A stretch of DNA of 64,000 nucleotides from Tamlana sp. 2_MG-2023 (GCF_030548465.1 NZ_JAUOSF010000008.1:1-64000), one strand, 5' to 3'. Shown: positions 36,184 through 46,294, counted from the first letter of the stretch. A program made the numbers and translations. Notes: generated by a model from the sequence alone, not told the origin.

Positions 36184-38157
36184 TTACCAAACCACTGGCA
36201 TAAAGACAGTCATTTCTGCTTGCCCTCTATTACTCCATGCAAAATAAGGCACGAGTTGTGTTTTGAATGATTTTAAAACTGGCTGTGTTACCGTTTGGTA
36301 CATATCATCATGTTTGTCTTCCCTTAAGAGTAACTCCGTATTTACCACAGTAACCCCGCCTAAGAAATCTTTTTTATGTTCGGCTTCCAAGACCGCATCT
36401 CCTTTGATATAGACATCTAATATTGAGGTGTCTTTTGGTAAATCTGGAGATTCTATACAATATACTATAGGCCCTCTTTTTACAGCTATTTGATTTCTTA
36501 CTTCTTCAATTCTATTATGACCTTCAATACGCTGAACTTCCATTGGCATATCTAAAACAATGCTATCTCCTGCCTTCCAAACACGATTAATTGTTGCAAA
36601 TTTCCCAGGAATAACTTCAAAACCTGCGTCTTCTCCGTTTACTTTTAAGGTACTACCAACGGCCCACTTAGGAATTCTAACTTGAATATCAAAAGCGGTA
36701 TTTTTACACGCATCAACAGTAATTTTCACTAATCCTTTCCACGGATATTCTGTGTCTTGAGTAAGTTTTATTGGAGCACCATCCAACATAGTTGAGTCTA
36801 GATTATTACCACCGAATAACACTACTGCAACACCATTTTCTGATAAATTGTATGCCCATCCAGAACTTTTACAAATGGTTCTCACCAAGTTTGGCGGACA
36901 ACAAAAACACTCTAGATAAGGTTGTCTTACGGGACTTTCAGTCACATCGGCATGGGCGTCATAATTTCTAGAATTATTCACCATGCGTAATGGATTGGAG
37001 TAGAAATAATCTTTTCCTTCTATTCCTATACCAGATAGTCCACTGTTATATAATACAAGTTCTATAATATCAGCATATCTAGATTCGGCATGAATACCCA
37101 TCATTCTATGGCTGAACATGGCATTACACAGGTTGGCACAGGTTTCATTATAAGCGGTCATATTTGGCATCATATAAGCGTCTATAAAGCCTTCTTCAAT
37201 CATATCTAAATTGGTTGAAGCGCCATAGTGCGCCTGACCAACAGCTCCTGTTACGTACATTTTTTTACCCGTAACGTTTTCCCATAGTTTATCCAAGGCA
37301 TCAATTAATGCGGTCTCTCCTGTTTCTGCATAAACATCGGCAGCTCCTGCATAATAGTATAAAGCTAAAACAGCATGACCTACAGCCTCTTTTGATTCTC
37401 TAAAAGGCGTTCTTTCTTGTACCATATCACCAATAGGGTATCCAATGGTTGTTGAATCATGCTCAATTTCAAAAGTACCTCGTCTATTTATGAATTTTTC
37501 GGCTAATTTTAAATAGCGTTCATCTTTTACTGTTCGATACAACTCCACCAAGCCCATTATTTGGGTTTGATTAAAACCGAAACGTTGATAATGCTTGGTA
37601 TCAGGCATAAAATACGTGTATAGTAAATCTGCCATCTTTACAGCAATATCTAAAAAATTACGCTGCCCTGTAATGCGATAATGCACAGAACCCGCAATAA
37701 ATAAGTGCCCAAAATTATACATTTCATGGTACTTACGGTTTTCAAATCGGTCTACACCTTCAGTAATTTGAACGTGAGTATGAATGTAGCCATCGTCCTC
37801 TTGCGCTCTACCAATTAGGCTAATATATTCGTCCAGCTCTTTTAAAATGGTTTCATCCTCAGTCAACCCATAAACATAGGTTTTAGCTTCCATGAATTTG
37901 AAAAAATCGCCATCATGCCAATAGAACCCTTTATGCACACCTTCTTTTTCTCCTGCTGCAATTTTAAAGTTATTTAAGCCATGACCTATGTCACCACAAA
38001 GTAAATCTCCCATATAAGGAAGCATTTTATCTTTTGCCGTATTCACCTTTTCAGCCCAGAACCCTGAAGTCCATGCACAGTCACCAAAGTTGATGCTTTT
38101 AAGTTTCACAAAGGGGCTTTCTGTAGTATTTGTTATTGCTTTATTATGCGTATTCAT
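36184..38157 (-). CDS. GH127 family glycosidase, probable 3,6-anhydro-D-galactosidase
   Basis: The 657-residue DUF1680/GH127 protein has no signal peptide. The zinc-thiolate active site of the family is intact: NETC gives Glu 338 and Cys 340, and ECFCCPPN gives Cys 419 and Cys 420, one or both of which are catalytic. Bifidobacterial GH127 is a beta-L-arabinofuranosidase. In Zobellia galactanivorans, however, GH127 enzymes of a carrageenan regulon act as alpha-1,3-(3,6-anhydro)-D-galactosidases. The neighbouring cycloisomerase, aldehyde dehydrogenase and sugar porter argue for the latter here. The enzyme is cytoplasmic (by absence of a signal), so it would act on imported disaccharides. It is the last gene of its operon. 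Confidence 0.88.
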   Translation of the reverse strand: MNTHNKAITNTTESPFVKLKSINFGDCAWTSGFWAEKVNTAKDKMLPYMGDLLCGDIGHGLNNFKIAAGEKEGVHKGFYWHDGDFFKFMEAKTYVYGLTEDETILKELDEYISLIGRAQEDDGYIHTHVQITEGVDRFENRKYHEMYNFGHLFIAGSVHYRITGQRNFLDIAVKMADLLYTYFMPDTKHYQRFGFNQTQIMGLVELYRTVKDERYLKLAEKFINRRGTFEIEHDSTTIGYPIGDMVQERTPFRESKEAVGHAVLALYYYAGAADVYAETGETALIDALDKLWENVTGKKMYVTGAVGQAHYGASTNLDMIEEGFIDAYMMPNMTAYNETCANLCNAMFSHRMMGIHAESRYADIIELVLYNSGLSGIGIEGKDYFYSNPLRMVNNSRNYDAHADVTESPVRQPYLECFCCPPNLVRTICKSSGWAYNLSENGVAVVLFGGNNLDSTMLDGAPIKLTQDTEYPWKGLVKITVDACKNTAFDIQVRIPKWAVGSTLKVNGEDAGFEVIPGKFATINRVWKAGDSIVLDMPMEVQRIEGHNRIEEVRNQIAVKRGPIVYCIESPDLPKDTSILDVYIKGDAVLEAEHKKDFLGGVTVVNTELLLREDKHDDMYQTVTQPVLKSFKTQLVPYFAWSNRGQAEMTVFMPVVW

Positions 38158-38203
38158 TTGTTGTATTCGTTTTTTTTAATCCCGTTGATCTTATATTATC
38201 TTT

Positions 38204-39769
38204 TTACTTTTTTTCAAGTTTTAGTTGAATTTCTTCAATCGTCAAATTTTTCGTTTCTATTAAATATTTATATAAAATAACCATACCAATAAAAACGGTT
38301 GCTGCATAAAAAAGCAAGGTATTGCTTATGCCGAATGTGGCCAATTGTGTTGGAAACAGCATTTGAATCAACCAACTTACAGTACTAGTTATCAAGGTAA
38401 AGAAAGGAATAGCGATACCTCTTATGGAAATTGGAAAAATTTCAGAAAACAGAACCCACATGACAGGCCCTATTGAAAAATGGAATGCCGCTATAAAACT
38501 GAGAATACCAATTAAAACTAAAACTGCGTTGATATCAGCAGATTTTTGAATTAATAAGCTAGAATGTTCTCTAGTGTCTTCCTCTCCCAAAGACTTTATA
38601 AGTGCATTTTTGAGGGCGATATCACTGTCATATTGTATATCAATCATATTGCTTAGCCTATCGGTATTTTGAATTTCGGTCATTTCTGAAATAGCTTCTT
38701 CTGTAAGCGTATAAGTTGCGGTATTGAAACCATAAAAGGCTATTCCTAAACTTACAACAATCCAGGCCATACCACCAATAATCATCGGTCTTCGACCTAA
38801 TCTATCTATCAATAACAAGCCTAAAAAGGTAAATACTAAAGCGGTTAAACCCGTCCAAATGGCTTGTATGAACGCAGCATCGGTCCCGATACCAATTTGC
38901 TCAAAAACAGTAGGTGCATAAAACAAGATGGCATTAATACCAGAAGTTTGCTGAGCTATAGCCAAGGTCATAGCTATTATAAAGGTTACCCTAAGCGGCT
39001 TACTAAATATTTCTGATAACTGAGAAAGCACCGACTTATCGCCTGAACTACTATCCATGCTAATTTTCATTTCTTCCATATGTTCAGATACCTTGTCTTC
39101 TGGCAAAAGTTTTCTTAAGGTTTGTCTGGCTTCGTCAGCTTTATCATTGTAAAACAACCAAGCTGGGCTACGAGGCACAAAAAACAATAATATTAACCAT
39201 AATAGTGCAGGTAATATTTCTGAACCGAGCATCCAACGCCAGGTATGTTCATTTATTCCTAAACCTCTAACCCATGCGGCATCAGAGCTTCCTAATTGTA
39301 GAATTAAATAATTTATAAAATAAGCCCCAGATAAACCTATAACAATGTTAATTTGAATCATTGTTACCAGTTTCCCCCTAAGTTTAGGCGGCGCAATTTC
39401 ACCAATATACATGGCCGCTAATGAAATGGATGTAAAAGCTAATCCGCCTAAAAATCGAAAAGATAAGAGGCTCCAATAGTTTGGAGACAGAGATGAACCA
39501 ACGGCAGAAACCACATAAAGCAAAGCCACTATTTGTAGTGTTTTTCGTCGTCCATATTTATTACAAGCATATCCAGCAAAAAATAATGCCAATAAAACCC
39601 CTAGGGCTGGTGCTCCAACAACCATTCCCAATTGGATTTCATTCAAAGCAAATTCTTGAGAAATAAATTTAACAGTACCCGAAATAAGTGCGGCATCCAA
39701 TCCAAAAACAAAGCCTCCAATAGCGACGATGGTTGAATAGATATAGGCATTCTTTTTATATGATCTCAT
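38204..39769 (-). CDS. MFS sugar porter (sugar:proton symporter type)
   Basis: This 521-residue membrane protein has twelve predicted helices. Sugar-porter signatures include GFVFGLDAALISG near residue 18, NKYGRRKTLQ near 70, PRSPAWLF near 200, AIAQQTSGINAILFYAP near 270, and DRLGRRPMI. It has an unusually long loop at about 355-405 between helices, with acidic and polar residues. It belongs with the XylE/GalP type transporters. It likely brings 3,6-anhydrogalactose, galactose or small oligosaccharides across the inner membrane for the enzymes encoded in the same operon. Confidence 0.9.
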   Translation of the reverse strand: MRSYKKNAYIYSTIVAIGGFVFGLDAALISGTVKFISQEFALNEIQLGMVVGAPALGVLLALFFAGYACNKYGRRKTLQIVALLYVVSAVGSSLSPNYWSLLSFRFLGGLAFTSISLAAMYIGEIAPPKLRGKLVTMIQINIVIGLSGAYFINYLILQLGSSDAAWVRGLGINEHTWRWMLGSEILPALLWLILLFFVPRSPAWLFYNDKADEARQTLRKLLPEDKVSEHMEEMKISMDSSSGDKSVLSQLSEIFSKPLRVTFIIAMTLAIAQQTSGINAILFYAPTVFEQIGIGTDAAFIQAIWTGLTALVFTFLGLLLIDRLGRRPMIIGGMAWIVVSLGIAFYGFNTATYTLTEEAISEMTEIQNTDRLSNMIDIQYDSDIALKNALIKSLGEEDTREHSSLLIQKSADINAVLVLIGILSFIAAFHFSIGPVMWVLFSEIFPISIRGIAIPFFTLITSTVSWLIQMLFPTQLATFGISNTLLFYAATVFIGMVILYKYLIETKNLTIEEIQLKLEKK

Positions 39770-39781
39770 AATTAATTTAAT

Positions 39782-41671
39782 TTAGTTGTTAGTCCCAATG
39801 AAAACTTTAGTGTTCAATGATTTTATAGTCGTTTCTTCTGTTTCTCCATTAGTCCAGGTTATTTTTACTTTTACTGGCTTATCACAGGAACCCACTCCGA
39901 AATGAACAAAAGTGTTGTAGTTTGATGAATAAGCAGCTCCTGTATCTCCAATGGTATAGGATTGCGTATTATTACACGATTTTATGGTGACTAAAGCACC
40001 AAGCGGACTTGCATTTCCTTTTTTTGAGTTTCCAACAACTACAGTAGTGAAATTATTTTTATCCGTACTTTTCAAATTGTTTTTAAACAGATGCCATTTT
40101 CCTCTTTCGTTTCCAATGACGACATCTACTTTACCATCCAAGTCATAATCAACAGTACCAACAGCCATTCCAATTGCACCCAACTCTGTTGTTATGACAC
40201 CATGCTCTTTTAAAAGTTCAAAGCTGGCATCTCCTTGATTTAAGTATATGACAGATTTATTTTTATGGATTAAATTCCCCCGACGAACCATCAAGATATC
40301 TTGAAAACCATTATTATCAAAATCGGCCACTGTGGCACTTTCGGTAAAATCTTCAAAAAACATATTCGCTTTTTTTGTAACATCAACAAACCTTCCTCCT
40401 TTATTCTCCAATAAAATATCATGTGGAGCCTTAGGGTGATCATATTTCGGATAATCTTTCACGCCATGAACCACACCTGTTGCTGGTGCCCAAAGCGATC
40501 CTGCAATTCTCCAGTTATTATTACCAACATAACCAATATATGTTCCTGTTTTTTCACTGTAATCATCTGGAAAACCCAATGCATTACTATTGACCAATCT
40601 TATGTTTTTCCCTGAATGTGTTTCACCTGGAAACTCATAATCGTAAGCCGATTCACCAATAAAAAATGTGTCATTATTAGGCCATTGCGATTGAAAATTC
40701 TCAATATCCAAAACATCACCAATCTCTAAATCATCGAATTTAAACGCACCTCTTTTCGTGAAAAAGCCCCAGGTTTCAGAATCACCATCATAGAATGTTT
40801 CTCCTATTTCAAATTCTTGGCTACGTGTAAAAAAGAGATCCAAATCACCATCATTATCATAGTCTATTTGTACAACACTAGTGGTCTTATCAATTTTATA
40901 TGGAAACATTTTATCGGTTACATCTTCATAGGTCATATGTTCTTTTCCTTGGTATGCTTTTACATGACCATCTCCATACATGATAAGATCAAAAACCTGA
41001 TCGCCGTTAAAATCTGTAACCAGTATTTTTTGTCCGTCTGCCTTAATAGCGGGTAATGTTGAATGTAATATTAGTTCACCCTGTCCATTATTTTTATAAA
41101 TATAATTCTCACTTTCGCCATTTCTGTCTTTATCAGGAAACGCAAAATTCAATAAGTCTAAATCGCCATCATTATCGGCATCTAAAAACTTAACCGTTCG
41201 ACCTCTCATTAAGGCCAAAGGTTCTTTAAAGTCAGGTAAATCGGTAAACTCCCGTTGCTTATTTACCTTAAATATTTTTGAATTTCTTGCATTGCTACCT
41301 GAACCGCCTCCGCGTGACACGATTAATTCTAAAATGCCATCTTTATCAAAATCACCAACAGAAACACCGTGTATATCGCCAATAATGATATCAAACGGTT
41401 TTTCAAATTTTCCTTTATTATTCCAACAAACCTGAACGCCATAACCATGATCATTTATTAACAAATCTGGGTACCCATCTTGATCTAAATCGGCAATAAC
41501 AGGGGCATCCCATTTTCTAAGGTTTTTCTCCTTTATCGGAAAATCTTTGGATACTTCTGTAAAAGCTACTTTAGATGTATTTATTGTTTGAGCCTCACCA
41601 ATCAGAGGAGTTAAACAATACAAGGCCAAGGCCATTACAAATGAAAATTCTATGTACTTATTCTTTTTCAT
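39782..41671 (-). CDS. CRTAC1-like FG-GAP/VCBS repeat protein, second copy
   Basis: This 629-residue exported protein (signal near IGEAQ) has FG-GAP/VCBS repeats with Ca-loops (DLDQDGYPDLLI, DADNDGDLDLLNF, DFDNNGFQDILM) and an ASPIC/UnbV-like C-terminus (ITWTNGETEETT). It is clearly paralogous to 27809-29659, including shared phrases such as WRIAG and GNERGKWHLFKN. It lies 12 bases upstream of the sugar porter gene and 17 bases after the PhoD-like gene. That two operons each keep a copy suggests the family has a real part in handling this polysaccharide. The activity is unknown. Confidence 0.82.
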   Translation of the reverse strand: MKKNKYIEFSFVMALALYCLTPLIGEAQTINTSKVAFTEVSKDFPIKEKNLRKWDAPVIADLDQDGYPDLLINDHGYGVQVCWNNKGKFEKPFDIIIGDIHGVSVGDFDKDGILELIVSRGGGSGSNARNSKIFKVNKQREFTDLPDFKEPLALMRGRTVKFLDADNDGDLDLLNFAFPDKDRNGESENYIYKNNGQGELILHSTLPAIKADGQKILVTDFNGDQVFDLIMYGDGHVKAYQGKEHMTYEDVTDKMFPYKIDKTTSVVQIDYDNDGDLDLFFTRSQEFEIGETFYDGDSETWGFFTKRGAFKFDDLEIGDVLDIENFQSQWPNNDTFFIGESAYDYEFPGETHSGKNIRLVNSNALGFPDDYSEKTGTYIGYVGNNNWRIAGSLWAPATGVVHGVKDYPKYDHPKAPHDILLENKGGRFVDVTKKANMFFEDFTESATVADFDNNGFQDILMVRRGNLIHKNKSVIYLNQGDASFELLKEHGVITTELGAIGMAVGTVDYDLDGKVDVVIGNERGKWHLFKNNLKSTDKNNFTTVVVGNSKKGNASPLGALVTIKSCNNTQSYTIGDTGAAYSSNYNTFVHFGVGSCDKPVKVKITWTNGETEETTIKSLNTKVFIGTNN

Positions 41672-41688
41672 TGACTTACTAATTGTAA

Positions 41689-43542
41689 TTATAAATTTAC
41701 TTTTAAGGATTTTTTGTTCTTTTTTTCTGATGGGATTTCAAAATAAGTGATTGGTGTATCGCCTTCTCCTATTTCAATGTTATAAGTCCCGTATTTTAAA
41801 ACCTTTGGTTGATAGTTTTTTCCGTTTGTTCTTATTGAAGACACAACCTCTCGTGTTTTACTGTCTCTTACTGTAACCACTTGATTTTCTTTTGACAATT
41901 GAATGGTTGGTAAATAATAAGCGTCTCTAGGATTAAAATTATCCGATTGTGAAATGGTTATTGGCCACCCTGGATATTGTTTGCTCTCCGGATTGGTGAT
42001 ATCAACATTTCTTGGCCAACATTCAAAAGTTATATTTCTTTTAGGTTTGTTGTATTTTATGACACCAAACCCGGCCACTCTTGTAGATAATTTACCGCCT
42101 TCACTTTTTTGCTCCTCGGAAGGGTTTCCTACCGCTTCTACCGTAATTTTATTCTGAAAACCGTCTAAAAAATCACCAGTATAATAAGGCGCGTTTTTAG
42201 CTTTGTTTTTCCCTGGTTCTTTAGGATCCCACCAACGCATCCAATAATTTGCTATGGCTGGTGTAATAAAAGAATATCCTGCATCACCCCAATCGTCAAT
42301 ACCGTGTTTTACAAGAGTTGCCAGATGTTGATCACCACCAATCATAGGAGAAAAACTTTTTCTTATGGTGGCCAGAGCTTTATTTCTGCCTGTTTGTGGC
42401 CAACCATTAGTATCAAAATCTGCTATAATTTCACGGTCGTGTTTTCCAGTATAGTTATTTACCATGGCAAACACCGTTTGAGTTAAAACCGTTTTCATTT
42501 CGGCATTTTCCCAATCCGTTGTCCAATCTTCTAAAAACTCTAATTGACGATCTCCTAATAATTTCGCGCCTGGAATATCTAGTTTTCTAGTATCAATATT
42601 AGGATCAAAAAGTGCGTCTTTCGTGCCGTCAGGAAAAATGTCTGGTGCGTACTTGGGTAAATCCAGTAAACCTGACTTAAATTTTCTATCTTCTAAGATG
42701 GCAAAACTCAATCCGCCCCATTTCAAATCGGTATAATACACCCCAATACCCTGCTCAATTGGTGTAGGATCGTAAGGATCTGGTAAATGACTCGTTTGTG
42801 CCCTTTCCACTTCTTGAACGTATTCTACTGGCATGTAATAGCCGCCAGACACACCACTTCTAGTTTCTGTTTTTTTACCGTTTGCCCCCCAGATATTTCC
42901 TTGACCAACATCATGATCGTCCGTAATACAAATGGTTGGTGTGTTTCTTAATAACTCACCAAAGTCGATCCCAAATTTCAACCAATATATATAATGCTGG
43001 CTATGGTCATAAACTTGGTCGCCTGAAAAGAAAATTAAATCGGGTTGAATCTTTTTTAAATTTGTTACGATATCCTCTCTAGAAATATCACCACCGTGTC
43101 TTGGGTAAACAGAGTTACAAGTTAAGGCTGCTAGTACAAATGTATCTTTATGAATAGGATTTTTACGAATAAGCCCTTCATAAAAGGCCTTATTATTATG
43201 AACTACCCTATACTTAGCCTCTTTAGTATCATCCCAGTTCTCAATTCTAAATAACGAGGTATATCCTGGATATCGAATAGGCGATGTCGCTCGTTTTACC
43301 CATTCACCATTTTCTTCAATTTCTAAAATCGCTTCAAAAGGTTCAAAATTTATTATTGGATAAAATTGAGCGTTTAGCTTCAAGGTGTTTTCGTGCACCG
43401 TATAAAGCGCAAAAGCTATTCTGTCTTGTGGCTTAATATTTTTAGGTATGGAAATAAATTCCTGTGCCTGAATACCCAATCCACAGATTAGAAATAACCA
43501 AACAAACAGAAATCGCCCTTTTTTCGCTAATGGCTCCATCAT
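41689..43542 (-). CDS. Exported PhoD-like metallophosphoesterase
   Basis: From the chosen Met at 43542 the protein starts MMEPLAKKG and has a clear signal peptide ending near GIQAQ. The longer reading to 43605 would overlap the aldehyde dehydrogenase gene and bury the signal. The binuclear metal motifs of alkaline phosphatase D are present: FFSGDQVYDH, TDDHDVGQGN and MIGGDQH. Known PhoD enzymes are periplasmic phosphodiesterases or phosphatases. Within a carrageenan-type operon an action on an ester of the algal cell wall, or a non-phosphate ester, is conceivable but speculative. There are 2 bases between it and the dehydrogenase gene. Confidence 0.85.
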   Translation of the reverse strand: MMEPLAKKGRFLFVWLFLICGLGIQAQEFISIPKNIKPQDRIAFALYTVHENTLKLNAQFYPIINFEPFEAILEIEENGEWVKRATSPIRYPGYTSLFRIENWDDTKEAKYRVVHNNKAFYEGLIRKNPIHKDTFVLAALTCNSVYPRHGGDISREDIVTNLKKIQPDLIFFSGDQVYDHSQHYIYWLKFGIDFGELLRNTPTICITDDHDVGQGNIWGANGKKTETRSGVSGGYYMPVEYVQEVERAQTSHLPDPYDPTPIEQGIGVYYTDLKWGGLSFAILEDRKFKSGLLDLPKYAPDIFPDGTKDALFDPNIDTRKLDIPGAKLLGDRQLEFLEDWTTDWENAEMKTVLTQTVFAMVNNYTGKHDREIIADFDTNGWPQTGRNKALATIRKSFSPMIGGDQHLATLVKHGIDDWGDAGYSFITPAIANYWMRWWDPKEPGKNKAKNAPYYTGDFLDGFQNKITVEAVGNPSEEQKSEGGKLSTRVAGFGVIKYNKPKRNITFECWPRNVDITNPESKQYPGWPITISQSDNFNPRDAYYLPTIQLSKENQVVTVRDSKTREVVSSIRTNGKNYQPKVLKYGTYNIEIGEGDTPITYFEIPSEKKNKKSLKVNL

Positions 43543-43544
43543 AA

Positions 43545-44999
43545 TTAAATAGCTGTAGAAACACGTTTTTTTACTAAATAATCCTCTAGTGCTAAATGTG
43601 AACAATCGTGACCTATACCACTATTTTTATAACCGCCATGAGGTAAATAAATAGCATATTTCACACCATTAATTTGAATTTCACCAAATTCTAAGTCTTC
43701 AGTAAATCGTTCAATTCTCTTATGGTCGTTAGTAAAGATATAAGATGCTAATCCAAATTCCGTATCATTAGCCAATTCCAGAACTTCATCGTCTGTTTCA
43801 AATGGCATGATACCAGCTACCGGTCCAAAAGTTTCTTGAGTAAATAGTTTCATGTCTGTAGTGACACCTGAGACTACTGTTGGTTCAATCCAGTTTCCTC
43901 CTTCAGGGAAACCCTCCGGTATTTTTCCGCCATATTCTAAAGTAGCGCCTTTACTCACCGCGTCTTCAACCAAATCAAACATTCTATCTCTATCTTTTTT
44001 ACTCACAACTGGCCCCATAAACACCTCTGCATTTTCTTTTACTCCAAATCCGAGTTTAATTTCAGACGCTCTTTTAGCATAGGCTTTAACGTATTTATCA
44101 TAGATACTTTTATGAACAAATATTCGATTTGCAGCAACACAAACCTGTCCAGAATTTCCATATCTAAGGGCTATACCTAGGTCTAAAGCTTTGTCAAAAT
44201 CGGCATCTTCAAAAACAATAAAAGGGGCATTTCCACCTAATTCCAATCCGAATTTTTTAATAGAAGTCGTACTATCAGCAATAACACGCAAACCTGTTTG
44301 CGTTGAACCAATCATCGTTATAACAGCTGGAATATGGCTTTTAGTCATCGTTGTTGCTACTTCACTGCTTGGGCCTGATATAATATTCACCACGCCTGCT
44401 GGAAAATTAATACTATGCATAATCTCGCCAACCATATATGCAGATAATGGCGACATGTCAGAAGGCTTAATAATTAGTGAGCAACCTGCTGCAAGCGCAG
44501 GTCCAATTTTATAACCCACATTAAGTAATGGAAAATTCCAGGCTAAATAAGCCACGGCAACACCTGCTGGTTTGGCTATCATTTTATGCGTATGAGAATT
44601 ATCATAATCAGGAATTTGTTCTTCTCTCATGTTTTGCATCGCAGCTGGATACCACTCTAGTGCCTCGGTTAACCTATCTATATCTTCTTGAGCACCTGCA
44701 TAGGTTTTTCCCATTTCATGAACCATAGCCGTTTTAAGTTCATGCTCTTTTTCCAAAATAGCTAGACGCAATTTGTTCATCCATTGGGTACGCTCTGTCA
44801 AAGATAATTTAGACCAATATTTGAATCCTTTTTGCGAAGATTTCAAGGCTTTTTCTGCATCTTCCTTTCCTGCCCTTGCAACTTGTGCAATAACTTCACC
44901 TGTTGCTGGACAAATAACATCACCTCTTTCACCGCTAACGGCGTCTACCAGCTCACCATCTATATATAATTTTTTATATCCGAAATTTTCAGTATTCAT
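43545..44999 (-). CDS. Aldehyde dehydrogenase, probable 3,6-anhydro-D-galactose dehydrogenase
   Basis: This 484-residue cytoplasmic NAD(P)-dependent aldehyde dehydrogenase is of the succinate-semialdehyde type. The catalytic residues are visible: Asn 155 in WNFP, Glu 253 in LELGG and Cys 287 in GQVC. By position next to an enolase-superfamily cycloisomerase and in one regulon with KDG kinase and KDPG-type aldolase, it corresponds to the anhydrogalactose dehydrogenase (DauA) step of the Zobellia D-anhydrogalactose route. There it oxidises the sugar to 3,6-anhydro-D-galactonate. General aldehyde dehydrogenase activity is the alternative if the sugar is oxidised elsewhere. Confidence 0.88.
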   Translation of the reverse strand: MNTENFGYKKLYIDGELVDAVSGERGDVICPATGEVIAQVARAGKEDAEKALKSSQKGFKYWSKLSLTERTQWMNKLRLAILEKEHELKTAMVHEMGKTYAGAQEDIDRLTEALEWYPAAMQNMREEQIPDYDNSHTHKMIAKPAGVAVAYLAWNFPLLNVGYKIGPALAAGCSLIIKPSDMSPLSAYMVGEIMHSINFPAGVVNIISGPSSEVATTMTKSHIPAVITMIGSTQTGLRVIADSTTSIKKFGLELGGNAPFIVFEDADFDKALDLGIALRYGNSGQVCVAANRIFVHKSIYDKYVKAYAKRASEIKLGFGVKENAEVFMGPVVSKKDRDRMFDLVEDAVSKGATLEYGGKIPEGFPEGGNWIEPTVVSGVTTDMKLFTQETFGPVAGIMPFETDDEVLELANDTEFGLASYIFTNDHKRIERFTEDLEFGEIQINGVKYAIYLPHGGYKNSGIGHDCSHLALEDYLVKKRVSTAI

Positions 45000-45026
45000 T
45001 CGTTTATTTTTTAATAATAATTTTAA

Positions 45027-46157
45027 TTATTTTTCTGAGAATTCTTTCAGTACATCCTCATTCACATCAATTCCAAGACCCGGTCTGTCTGGAACCGCAA
45101 TAAAACCATCTTTCATTTCAATTGAAGGAAAGGTAAGTTTTTCTCTCAAACCATTTTCTGTTTGGTCATACTCCATTAAGAAGTCTGGTTGATACATACG
45201 CCCTGGAACAGATTCTATATTTGATATGAAATGAAGGGCTACATGAATACCTATAGAGGTCCCCCATGTATGTGGAACAATATCTACACCATTAGCACTG
45301 GCAATAGCAGAAATACGCTTTGCCTCGGTTAATCCACCACTCGCACAAATATCTGGTTGAATAATATCTACCGATTTATTTTGAATCAATTGTTGAAACC
45401 CAAATCTTAAGTATTCACATTCTCCTCCAGAGATTGGAATTGAGGTTTTCTGCCTTAACTCACTATATTGCTCATAAAACTCTGGGGATAGTGGTTCTTC
45501 AAACCAACCAATATCATATTGCTCTATTTTTCTAGCCAATTCTGTTGCTTCTCTTAAAGTGTAAGCATGATTAGAATCTACCATTAATTTTATGTCTGGA
45601 CCGATAACATTTCGCATTTTAGCAACATTCTCAACATCAGCTTTAATACCTAATCCAACTTTCATTTTCATAGCTTTAAACCCTTGAGAAATATATAATT
45701 TTGCTTCTTCCTCAAAATCTTTTGAAGGGTTACTATGATCTGTAAAATACAGACCAGTCGCATAAGGTTGCACCCTATTTCTGTGTGCACCTCCCAATAA
45801 AGTTGAAACAGGTAAGCCTAAAATTTTTCCTTTTAAATCCCAAATAGCGATATCAATAGCACTCATTGAAGCTACCAAAATACCTCTTCTAGCAAAATCT
45901 AATGTTTTACGATACATTTTGTTCCATACCACCTCATTTTGCAAGGCATTTTCGCCTATTACAAAAGGTGCTAAAAGTTTAATTCCTGCTTCTAGAACCG
46001 TTGCAGGACCATAGCCTTCTCCCCAGCCATAGGTACCATCTGAAGCTGTCACTTTAACAACACAAATACAACGTTCTGAATATTCCCACTGGGAAAAGAA
46101 AAAGCTTTTTGATAGTTTATCTTTAAGTATAAAGGTTTCTATTTTCTCAATTACCAT
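45027..46157 (-). CDS. Enolase-superfamily cycloisomerase, probable anhydrogalactonate cycloisomerase
   Basis: The 376-residue mandelate racemase/muconate lactonizing family enzyme has all catalytic parts: the K-x-K motif Lys 164 and Lys 166, metal ligands in VDSNH (Asp 194), WFEEP (Glu 220) and SGGE (Glu 246), and the His 296 of PHTWG. In the D-anhydrogalactose pathway this step (DauB) opens anhydrogalactonate to 2-keto-3-deoxy-D-galactonate. It is the first gene of the operon to 36184. The promoter module is at 46230-46294, and the aldehyde dehydrogenase gene follows after 27 bases. A plain sugar acid dehydratase is the alternative. Confidence 0.88.
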   Translation of the reverse strand: MVIEKIETFILKDKLSKSFFFSQWEYSERCICVVKVTASDGTYGWGEGYGPATVLEAGIKLLAPFVIGENALQNEVVWNKMYRKTLDFARRGILVASMSAIDIAIWDLKGKILGLPVSTLLGGAHRNRVQPYATGLYFTDHSNPSKDFEEEAKLYISQGFKAMKMKVGLGIKADVENVAKMRNVIGPDIKLMVDSNHAYTLREATELARKIEQYDIGWFEEPLSPEFYEQYSELRQKTSIPISGGECEYLRFGFQQLIQNKSVDIIQPDICASGGLTEAKRISAIASANGVDIVPHTWGTSIGIHVALHFISNIESVPGRMYQPDFLMEYDQTENGLREKLTFPSIEMKDGFIAVPDRPGLGIDVNEDVLKEFSEK

Positions 46158-46229
46158 TTTATATGATTTAATTTTTTATTTTTAAATTGACACCAATTAT
46201 ATAACATAATTGAACCCTAATTTTCTTGT

Positions 46230-46294
46230 CTAAGATACCTCTTGACCGGTACTTAAAGCCTTCTTTATTTACCTACAAAATAACCAATATTACC
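46230..46294 (-). promoter_or_regulatory. PUL promoter module of the anhydrogalactose operon
   Basis: Plus-strand TTACC lies at 46269-46273 and 46290-46294, a 21-base register. A third copy at 46298-46302 is off register. The minus-strand -7-like element TATCTTAG lies at 46230-46237, again 32 bases from the proximal half-site. It drives the cycloisomerase, dehydrogenase, PhoD-like, CRTAC1-like, porter and GH127 genes. Confidence 0.78.

Noticed and set aside
43543-43605. Longer start of the PhoD-like gene
   Set aside because: It overlaps the 3-prime end of the aldehyde dehydrogenase gene and adds residues before the signal peptide. The Met at 43542 gives a 2-base gap.
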